From assembly GCA_959601025.1 (NCBI GenBank), contig CAUGOD010000055.1:1-11606 (forward strand): DNA of 11,606 nt, in the 5' to 3' direction. Source of the stretch: an uncultured Oscillospiraceae bacterium (lineage in GTDB: Bacteria; Bacillota; Clostridia; Oscillospirales; Acutalibacteraceae). Within the stretch, counting starts at the first letter, position 1. Each line of letters begins with the position of its first letter. The notes below the pieces were generated by a model, which saw only the letters and a program-made list of their open reading frames with translations, was not told where the DNA came from and ran no database searches. This document shows, piece by piece, positions 6,581-11,606 of the stretch. Made by a program: the position numbers and the translations under genes.

Positions 6581-7210
6581 ATGAAATTAGCAGTAGTTTG
6601 TGCAAATGGCAGAGTAGGTACTTTAGTTGTTAAAGAAGCCGTAAATAGAGGCTTGGATGTAACAGCTGTTGTCCGTGAGGAAAACAAGACCGTTGCAAAA
6701 AATGTAATTCAGAAAGACTTGTTCGATCTGACTGCAGCTGATCTTGACGGTTTCGATGTCGTTGTGGATGCTTTCGGCGCTTGGGTGGAAGAAGACCTTC
6801 CGAATCACAGCAAATCTTTAAAGCGTCTTTGTGATCTTCTCTCCGGCAAAAAAACTCGCCTTGTCGTTGTGGGCGGCGCCGGCAGTTTGTATGTCAATCC
6901 CGAACACACTGCTGTTGTATCAGACGGCGCAGATTTTCCGGCAATGTTTCTGCCGCTTGCAAAAGCGCAGGGTAAGGCCCTTGCAGAACTTCGTGAAAGA
7001 AACGATGTACAGTGGACTTTCATCAGCCCCGCTTGCGATTTTCAGGCTGAGGGCGAGCGTACCGGCGAATACATTCTTGCAGGAGAGGAACTCACTCTCA
7101 ACGAACGCGGCGAGAGCATTATCAGCTACGCCGACTATGCGATCGCAATGGTTGATGAGATCGTAAACGGAAACCATATCAAACAGCGTATAAGCGTTGT
7201 AAGAAAATAA
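6581..7210 (+). CDS. NAD(P)-binding Rossmann-fold protein, YwnB/NmrA-like
   Basis: This 209-residue cytosolic protein belongs to the short, SDR-related NAD(P)-binding group that includes Bacillus YwnB. The first strand and nucleotide loop read MKLAVVCANGRVG. The family GATGxxG has become CANGRVG, with Cys7 in place of the first glycine. KDLFDLTAADLDGFDVVVDAFG (written here as the segment around residues 45-66) is the acidic strand-turn typical of the group. VVVGGAGSLYV and WTFISPACDF are later core strands. Substrate and reaction are not known for these proteins. I choose ATG 6581, with GGAGG eight bases upstream, over an in-frame ATG at 6566 that lies inside that site's approach. The adjacent regulator and shared operator suggest stress-responsive control. 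Confidence 0.88.
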   Translation: MKLAVVCANGRVGTLVVKEAVNRGLDVTAVVREENKTVAKNVIQKDLFDLTAADLDGFDVVVDAFGAWVEEDLPNHSKSLKRLCDLLSGKKTRLVVVGGAGSLYVNPEHTAVVSDGADFPAMFLPLAKAQGKALAELRERNDVQWTFISPACDFQAEGERTGEYILAGEELTLNERGESIISYADYAIAMVDEIVNGNHIKQRISVVRK

Positions 7211-7286
7211 TCAATCGGTTCACGACTGTTCCGAAACAGAAGTAGCAAAATTTTTAGAGGCAAATCCCGTACAGTATCTTGCAACG

Positions 7287-7634
7287 GTGGGCCGGTACGG
7301 AAAGGCGAAGTGCCGTCCGTTTATGTTCAGTTTTGAAAAGGAAGGCAAGCTGTGGTTCAACACCGGCAACTTTAAGAATGTTTACAAGGATATGCAGGAG
7401 AATCCAAATGTAGAAATCTGCATTTCTTCTCCGGATTTTGCGTGGATTCGCATCAGCGGTAAGGCTGTTTTTGTAGATGATAGGGAAATCAAGGCTGCTG
7501 CTCTTGAAAATCCAATTGTAAAGAGCAACTATGAGACTTCAGATAACCCGACCTTTGAGGTGTTCTATCTGGCAGACGCCAAGGCCGTCATCGCTGACTT
7601 CTCTGGCAATCCGCCCAGAGAGTACACATTCTAA
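7287..7634 (+). CDS. Pyridoxamine-phosphate-oxidase-like flavin protein, start codon missing
   Basis: This belongs to the small split-barrel flavoprotein group annotated as pyridoxamine 5'-phosphate oxidase family. Typical segments are KAKCRPFMFSFEKEGKLWFN, VYKDMQENPNVEICISS, WIRISGKAVF and the ending EVFYLADAKAVIADFSGNPP. Members are about 130 residues; from GTG 7287 only 115 remain. The same frame continues upstream with clearly homologous sequence (EVAKFLEANPVQYLAT, 7239-7286), yet back to the in-frame TAA at 7200 there is no ATG, GTG or TTG, nor any ATT, ATA or CTG. GTG 7287 has no ribosome binding site and would lose the first helix and strand. Either the gene is a recent pseudogene or an indel hides the start. 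It follows the YwnB-like gene by 76 bases and would share its transcript. Confidence 0.7.
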   Translation: MGRYGKAKCRPFMFSFEKEGKLWFNTGNFKNVYKDMQENPNVEICISSPDFAWIRISGKAVFVDDREIKAAALENPIVKSNYETSDNPTFEVFYLADAKAVIADFSGNPPREYTF

Positions 7635-7672
7635 TCCTGTAAGTTATAAATGTAGGCCGGTAATCATCAATC

Positions 7673-7717
7673 AAAACAACTGCCTGCACTAACTGCCCGC
7701 ACTGCGGCAGTTGTTTT
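7673..7717 (+). terminator. Probable terminator with alternative stems
   Basis: AAAACAACTGCC (7673-7684) pairs perfectly with GGCAGTTGTTTT (7706-7717). The 21-base loop contains AACTGCC (7691-7697), which can also pair with GGCAGTT (7706-7712), so two hairpins compete for the same right arm. The T-run is short and interrupted. It lies between the flavin-protein gene and the macrodomain gene, so partial readthrough is possible. I found no clear promoter for the macrodomain gene. Confidence 0.6.
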
Positions 7718-7757
7718 CAAATTTGCCCAATACGCGCCATAGAAAAGAAAGGTTAAT

Positions 7758-8531
7758 ATGACACAGACTGAAAGACGATTATTTTTAATTAAAGAACTGC
7801 TCCGTGAACAGCCGAGATATCAAGATATGGATATTCCGGTTCATACACAGGATCAGAAGAATCTGCTTCGTTCGCTGTTTAATATTCGTATGCCGCAGCC
7901 TGTAAGCAAAGAATTCCTGGATGTGCAGGACGAATATTTGAAAACGGAGACAGCGGAGAAAGGGATTACCGACTTTGCGGATTTGATACCGACACAGGAG
8001 GATCTATATCTTTGGCAAGGTGACGCCACAACATTGCGATGTGACGCCATTGTGAATGCGGCAAACAGCCAAATGCTTGGTTGCTTTTGCCCTTGCCACG
8101 GCTGTATTGACAACGCAATCCATACCTTTTCGGGTGTACAGTTGCGTTCTGCTTGCGCGGATTTAATGAAAAAGCAAGGACATGAAGAGCCTGAGGGCAA
8201 GGCAAAAATCACACCGGCCTACAATCTGCCCTGCAAGTATATTCTGCATACGGTCGGCCCAATCATTCAGGGCAGATTGACAGAAAAAGATGAAAAATTA
8301 CTCGCTTCTTGTTACCGTTCCTGTCTGAAACTCGCTGAAGAAAACGGAGTAGACAGTATTTCTTTTTGCTGTATTTCTACCGGTGAGTTTCATTTTCCAA
8401 ATGAACGGGCAGCAGAGATTGCGATCGGAACAGTAAAGGAATACAAAAGGCAGACACAAAGCAAAACGAAGGTGATATTTAATGTTTTTAAGGAGAACGA
8501 TTTGCACATCTACAGGAAACTACTCGGATAA
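7758..8531 (+). CDS. Zinc-type macrodomain protein-ADP-ribose hydrolase (SirTM partner)
   Basis: This 257-residue cytosolic enzyme is predicted to remove ADP-ribose from proteins modified by the sirtuin encoded next. An 80-residue helical N-terminal part precedes the macrodomain, as in the streptococcal and staphylococcal SirTM-linked enzymes. The core shows LYLWQGDATTL, DAIVNAANSQMLG, then GCFCPCHGCIDNAIHTFSG (about 108-126), YILHTVGP and CISTGEFHFP. Cys109, His114 and Cys116 match the zinc-ligand positions of this subclass, which I infer from family knowledge. Cys111 and Cys113 are extra cysteines in the same loop. The start has AGAAAGG five bases upstream. Its last 50 bases overlap the start of the sirtuin gene, implying coupled translation. 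Confidence 0.93.
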   Translation: MTQTERRLFLIKELLREQPRYQDMDIPVHTQDQKNLLRSLFNIRMPQPVSKEFLDVQDEYLKTETAEKGITDFADLIPTQEDLYLWQGDATTLRCDAIVNAANSQMLGCFCPCHGCIDNAIHTFSGVQLRSACADLMKKQGHEEPEGKAKITPAYNLPCKYILHTVGPIIQGRLTEKDEKLLASCYRSCLKLAEENGVDSISFCCISTGEFHFPNERAAEIAIGTVKEYKRQTQSKTKVIFNVFKENDLHIYRKLLG

Positions 8532-9363
8532 TATAAAACGGCTCAGAGAGGAAATCGAAACCGCTGACGCGATTCTCGTTGGCGCAGGAGCTGGCATGTC
8601 GGCCTCTGCGGGGTTGACCTATTCCGGCGAACGGTTTTATCGGTATTTTTCTGATTTCCACGAGAAATATGGGATCAATGACATCTACTCCGGCGGCTTT
8701 TACCCCTATGACACACTTGAGGAATATTGGGCATGGTGGAGCCGTCATATTTATTACAACCGCTATGATTTGCCAGCGGGCAAGCCGTATACGAATTTAT
8801 TGAAACTGATTAGGAATAAGGATTATTTTGTTTTGACCACCAATGTGGATCATCAATTTCAGTTAGCGGGTTTTGATAAAAAGCGGCTGTTTTATACACA
8901 GGGCGATTATGGTTTGTGGCAATGTTCAAAACCCTGTCAACAAAAAACGTATGACAACGAAGAAGCTGTTCGCAAAATGATTGAAGCACAAGCGGATATG
9001 AAAATTCCGACGGAGCTTGTCCCGAAATGCCCGATCTGCGGATCACCAATGACCATGAATTTGCGTAGCGACGGCAGTTTTGTGCAGGATGAGGGTTGGT
9101 ATGCCGCAGCAAACCGATATGATGATTTTATCCGCCGTCATGAAAATTTGCATATCCTTTATCTGGAACTGGGAATCGGAGCCAATACGCCAATTATTAT
9201 TAAATATCCATTTTGGCAGATGACAGAGAAGAATTCGAAGGCCGTTTATGTCTGTATCAATCAAGGGGAAGCGTTCAGCCCCGAGCAGATCGAGCGTCAG
9301 TCAATTTGTATCAATGCAGATATTGAAATAGTGATCGATCAGGTGATCAAATGTTTTTCTTAA
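8482..9363 (+). CDS. SirTM (class M) sirtuin, protein ADP-ribosyltransferase
   Basis: This 293-residue cytosolic enzyme uses NAD+ and, by family precedent, ADP-ribosylates a protein rather than deacetylating it. The nucleotide loop is VGAGAGMSASAG (33-44). Asn121 and Asp123 in TTNVDHQF occupy the sirtuin NxD motif. The catalytic histidine of deacetylating sirtuins is replaced by Gln140 in TQGDYGLWQC, the SirTM hallmark. A zinc ribbon is formed by Cys148, Cys152, Cys183 and Cys186. LYLELGIGANTPIIIKYPFW is also a class signature. I choose ATG 8482 because AAGGTG lies about eight bases upstream and the first residues precede the first conserved helix without a better start. The usual GcvH-L target and lipoate ligase genes are not in this window, so the substrate here is open. 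Confidence 0.93.
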   Translation: MFLRRTICTSTGNYSDNIKRLREEIETADAILVGAGAGMSASAGLTYSGERFYRYFSDFHEKYGINDIYSGGFYPYDTLEEYWAWWSRHIYYNRYDLPAGKPYTNLLKLIRNKDYFVLTTNVDHQFQLAGFDKKRLFYTQGDYGLWQCSKPCQQKTYDNEEAVRKMIEAQADMKIPTELVPKCPICGSPMTMNLRSDGSFVQDEGWYAAANRYDDFIRRHENLHILYLELGIGANTPIIIKYPFWQMTEKNSKAVYVCINQGEAFSPEQIERQSICINADIEIVIDQVIKCFS

Positions 9364-9582
9364 AAGAATAAATAGAGTTCATACCAATCACGAACGAGTC
9401 GATAGAGAACATCAAAACTTGTTTTTTGCCTTCCGTTCCCAAGCCGGTATAAGATTGTTCGTTTATCAGCTTTCTGACAGGTAGATTAGATATTATCGCC
9501 AAGCGTTTCGGGAAAGTTATGCATTTACAGTTCTCCTCCATATATAATTGTACTGATTTCAAGAAAAAATGATGAACTAAAT
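9364..9582. other. Spacer after the sirtuin gene; no intact gene
   Basis: I see no complete gene. On the - strand a strong ribosome binding site (GGAGGAG at 9539-9533) precedes ATG 9524, but the frame stops after 12 codons (MHNFPETLGDNI, stop at 9488-9486). It looks like the severed start of a gene. The opening resembles that of some XRE-type regulators, which is only a guess. Another - strand frame over 9347-9592 runs longer but has no homology I recognise. Confidence 0.4.
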
Positions 9583-9624
9583 GCACCTGCACGGTGATTT
9601 CTGTCGCTATGCAGGTGCGTTTTT
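9583..9624 (+). terminator. Terminator closing the accessory gene block
   Basis: GCACCTGCA (9583-9591) pairs perfectly with TGCAGGTGC (9610-9618) around an 18-base loop, followed by G and TTTTT. It would end transcription from the macrodomain-sirtuin pair, 220 bases after its stop codon. Confidence 0.8.
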
Positions 9625-9676
9625 ATGTTTGCTGATATTCCAGCCTTTTATAGTGTCAGCTGCCGTGGCCCACCCA

Positions 9677-9707
9677 ATCAATCTGAATCTCAAAAATCCA
9701 GATTGAT
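9677..9707. repeat. Inverted repeat just upstream of the sigma-like remnant
   Basis: ATCAATCTG (9677-9685) and CAGATTGAT (9699-9707) are a perfect 9-bp inverted repeat with a 13-base spacer. It ends directly before GGAGGA (9709-9714 region), the ribosome binding site of the broken sigma-like gene. It was probably a control site of the original gene. Confidence 0.45.
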
Positions 9708-9721
9708 CGGAGGAACGCACA

Positions 9722-9997
9722 ATGAATGGGAACCACCCAAAACGAAGAAAAGACAAATACAATCCATACACCCTGACCTTGCAGACGGCAGATTCTATCC
9801 ATTGTTTCCGGATGGACAGGGTATGGCTCATCATATGAAGATCACCGGCGAGATGTATGTACTGCTGGATTCCATTGAATTGGAGTATCTGTCCAGTGGG
9901 ACGGGCATATTAAGCAACTCAGTTGGAGTAGCTCTACACAGCGATTGACCGTTTTCCGAAGACACAACGCAGGGGGCGGATTCTCTATTATTTTTGA
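9722..9997 (+). pseudogene. Wrecked mobile-element sigma-70-like gene
   Basis: The start is intact: GGAGGA, then ATG 9722 and MNGNHPKRRKDKYNPYTL, the typical opening of small sigma-like proteins carried by Tn916/Tn1549-type elements of Clostridia. Homology then moves to another frame (LADGRFYPLFPDGQGMAHHMKI and VLLDSIELEYLS, to about 9894), to a third (WDGHIKQLS, 9897-9923), and back to the first (LYTAIDRFPKTQRRGRILYYF, 9932-9994) before a TGA. Family members have about 30 residues between the last two blocks, which are deleted here. The region-4 helix-turn-helix that should follow YYF is also gone. The break coincides with the left end of the YD-repeat fragment. It is a dead relic of an integrative element. 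Confidence 0.82.
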
Positions 9998-10002
9998 GAT
10001 TT

Positions 10003-10387
10003 TGGTCCCGCCGGCGAAGACGTAAGTCTCGCCGGTGAGGCGGTTCTGGTTGTCGTACTGGTACCGCACGGAGGACTTGCTCCCGGAATACGGGCTGGTA
10101 TTGCGGGCCTCCAGCCGTCCGGCGAGGTCGTACTGGTAGTAATGCACCTGCCCGGCGGCGTTGTCATGGGAGACAGCCAGCGTGCCGCTGGCGTCGTACT
10201 CGTTCCACAGCAGGTAGCCCTCGTCCTCCGCCGTTTCCTGCATCAGCCACAGCTGCCCGTATTTGTTGTAGCTGTAATGCCGCGTATCCCCGTTGCCGTA
10301 CGTCGCCTGCTTCAGCAGCCCGCTGTGCGGCCAGTAGGTGTTGCTGATGAGCTGGCGGACGGCGGACCCGTTCTTGACCGATGTGGT
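10003..10387 (-). pseudogene. Orphan Rhs/YD-repeat fragment
   Basis: Read leftward, this frame contains classic YD-repeat sequence: ATYGNGDTRHYSYNKYGQL, YLLWNEYDASGTLAV, VHYYQYDLAGRLEARN and VRYQYDNQNRLTGETYVF. YD repeats form the hollow shell of Rhs toxins. It has no start, an in-frame TAA (10390-10388) just before it, and no toxin tip. On its left it runs into the sigma-like relic near 10000; the frame stays open to 9842 only as antisense of that relic. On its right it begins within ten bases of the membrane-protein stop codon. I take it as the displaced part of an older rhs gene. Confidence 0.82.
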
Positions 10388-10395
10388 TTATTCTG

Positions 10396-10818
10396 TCAGA
10401 TTTTTTCTTTAGCATCAATATGGGCTTCGAATAAAATAAGGCTTATAGTCACTATCGCATATAGCGGTATAACGAGATAAAATTCCAAAAAGCTAAAAGT
10501 ATTTATCGTTAAATGAAAACAATAAATATTTAGTAAAATTAATGCTTGCACCAAAAAACCTAGGATACCAATAAAATACTTAAATCGTTTAATTTTTCTT
10601 TTGCAATCATCTGTTTCAGAAATATTTCGTTTGAGTTTTATCTTGGGAATATATCCTTCAAAAAGGGATACGGGAAACATAAGAAATAACGTTACCCAGA
10701 CGCGCGGTAATCCCAAAGGAATCCATCCTTTTTTAGACAGTATGATACAGACACCCCACAAAATCATCATTATTAGTACTAATAGGATTCTATAAGCTCG
10801 TAATCGTTGTCTCGTCAT
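10396..10818 (-). CDS. Four-helix membrane protein, likely immunity to the adjacent Rhs toxin
   Basis: This 140-residue inner-membrane protein has four hydrophobic segments: ILLVLIMMILWGVCIIL, VWVTLFLMFPVSLF, YFIGILGFLVQALILL, and FYLVIPLYAIVTISLILF. A lysine/arginine-rich loop (KIKLKRNISETDDCKRKIKR) lies between the second and third. I recognise no family. It starts five bases after the Rhs toxin stop codon, is much A/T-richer than the Rhs core, and is followed immediately by Rhs-core remnants, which is the position of an immunity gene. A membrane-embedded immunity protein is what pore-forming colicins have. ATG 10818 has GAGGTG six bases upstream; ATG 10836 and 10824 in the same frame lack a site. 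Confidence 0.7.
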   Translation of the reverse strand: MTRQRLRAYRILLVLIMMILWGVCIILSKKGWIPLGLPRVWVTLFLMFPVSLFEGYIPKIKLKRNISETDDCKRKIKRFKYFIGILGFLVQALILLNIYCFHLTINTFSFLEFYLVIPLYAIVTISLILFEAHIDAKEKI

Positions 10819-10823
10819 AGTCA

Positions 10824-11606
10824 TCACCTCAAACATGGGTTGTTTGCATAAGGATAGGTTCCAAAATTCAGGCCAGGAGTTCCAGGAAGAATATCACTTC
10901 CATCCCATGCAGTATACCATATTCCTTGAGCGCCGTAAGTCGAATATGGAGTTATTACCATGCCTTTTCCCTCATCAACAAGTCCTTTTACGAAGGACAA
11001 ATGCTTCATGTCATTATTGTTATTTATAAGAAGAGCAGCGGAAGCTAAAGTGGTAGTAAAAGATATGGGGTTCATACTAAGAGTTGATGAGAATAAACCA
11101 CCAACTGAAATCCCCAATAGGGCAAGATCTAATCCTTGAGTATCATTTTTCAAATGATTATCCATAATGGTACTATAATAAGTTTCTGTTTGACTGGGAG
11201 ACAGATATACTGAAGAACCGATTGTCAGGTCATATCCTTTGCTATGTGACTTTGGTATCAATACTCCTCCTCCATATGTTCCACCATTGGGAATATAAAT
11301 ACGACCACCTTTATCATAATTTTGCATTCCCTCATAATCTAAATATTGTTTCATATTTGGATTGAAGCCCCAGTTAGCAGGATTTACATAACGATTTCCA
11401 GATGGGTCTAAACGGTAGACAGGGTTATTACCACAATAAGCAAACAGATTATAAGACAAGATATCTTGGTTAGCGCCTAATACTCCATCCGCATTCACGA
11501 ACCGCATAGTGGTAGGATCATAATACCGCGAGTTCAGATAATACAGCCCAGTCTCGGTATCATACTCATACCCGCGGTAGCGGAAGGGGTTGAGGGCGCC
11601 GGCGGT
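10824..11606 (-). CDS. Rhs/YD-repeat polymorphic toxin, C-terminal part (truncated by the window edge)
   Basis: The frame enters from the right edge and its 260 visible residues end at TGA 10826-10824. The first 71 are the conserved end of the Rhs core: NPFRYRGYEYDTETGLYYLN, SRYYDPTTMRFVNADG and NPVYRLDPSGN. After this the variable tip begins (about 72-260), the part that normally is the toxin released by the shell. It contains a Gly/Tyr-rich segment, a 36-residue hydrophobic stretch (about 159-194) that could form a membrane hairpin, and an ending with GIWYTAWDGSDILPGTPG. I do not recognise the tip as a known nuclease, deaminase or protease. The base composition shifts to A/T-rich exactly at the tip, as is usual for swapped tips. 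Function is probably contact- or secretion-dependent killing of related cells, which is inference from the family. Confidence 0.88.
   Translation of the reverse strand, partial: TAGALNPFRYRGYEYDTETGLYYLNSRYYDPTTMRFVNADGVLGANQDILSYNLFAYCGNNPVYRLDPSGNRYVNPANWGFNPNMKQYLDYEGMQNYDKGGRIYIPNGGTYGGGVLIPKSHSKGYDLTIGSSVYLSPSQTETYYSTIMDNHLKNDTQGLDLALLGISVGGLFSSTLSMNPISFTTTLASAALLINNNNDMKHLSFVKGLVDEGKGMVITPYSTYGAQGIWYTAWDGSDILPGTPGLNFGTYPYANNPCLR
10825..10830 (-). promoter_or_regulatory. Ribosome binding site of the immunity gene, containing the toxin stop
   Basis: GAGGTG reads leftward six bases before ATG 10818. The toxin TGA (10826-10824) uses its last two bases. Ribosomes finishing the toxin would be placed at the immunity start, so the two proteins are made together. 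This site decides the start at 10818. Confidence 0.75.

Noticed and set aside
9347..9592. 81-codon frame on the - strand after the sirtuin gene
   Set aside because: It has no recognisable family, overlaps the sirtuin end, and its best start has no ribosome binding site; only the shorter start signal at 9524 looks real.
10142..10480. Open frame on the + strand across the Rhs fragment
   Set aside because: It runs opposite YD-repeat coding sequence and the membrane protein, and reads as antisense of both.
1..11606. CRISPR arrays, tRNA, rRNA or complete insertion sequences
   Set aside because: I saw no regularly spaced direct repeats, no cloverleaf or rRNA core sequence, and no transposase with terminal repeats.

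Overview
The window reads as chromosome of a low-G+C Gram-positive bacterium of the class Clostridia, probably Oscillospiraceae-like. The evidence is a proline T-box in front of proS, sigma-A type promoters, strong GA-rich ribosome binding sites, a TTG start on a lipoprotein gene, and the protein families present. The assignment to class is an inference from gene content, not from a marker gene.

Positions 1-5200 are G+C-rich housekeeping sequence, all on the + strand. A promoter and a T-box riboswitch control proS (prolyl-tRNA synthetase). A 20-bp hairpin terminator follows, then a promoter with a paired dyad operator candidate in front of a divergent LytR-CpsA-Psr (LCP)-like membrane protein, then a secreted transglutaminase-like lipoprotein with its own terminator.

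Positions 5200-9620 are visibly more A/T-rich and look like an accessory block. After two short unrecognised ORFs (possibly one frameshifted gene) comes a redox-flavoured set: an Rrf2/YwnA-type regulator, a YwnB-like NAD(P)-binding protein, and a pyridoxamine-phosphate-oxidase-like flavin protein that has lost its start codon. Then comes the most interesting part: a zinc-type macrodomain gene overlapping a SirTM (class M) sirtuin gene. In staphylococci and streptococci this pair forms a reversible protein ADP-ribosylation switch. The lipoylated carrier protein (GcvH-L) and lipoate ligase that accompany it there are not in this window. The regulator gene and the YwnB-like gene have near-consensus promoters carrying the same TTACAAC element directly after the -35 box, so they probably answer to the same Rrf2 protein.

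Positions 9620-10000 hold a wrecked mobile-element sigma-like gene (three frame changes, an internal deletion and a lost C-terminus). It abuts, head-on, the truncated end of an Rhs/YD-repeat fragment.

From 10000 to the end everything lies on the - strand and reads leftward. An Rhs protein enters from the right edge and ends in a roughly 190-residue variable tip that I do not recognise and that carries a hydrophobic hairpin. It is followed at once by a four-helix membrane protein, the likely immunity protein, whose ribosome binding site contains the toxin stop codon. Within ten bases of that gene's end the older Rhs core resumes as an orphan YD-repeat fragment. This is the usual scar left when a toxin tip and its immunity gene are swapped into an rhs locus.
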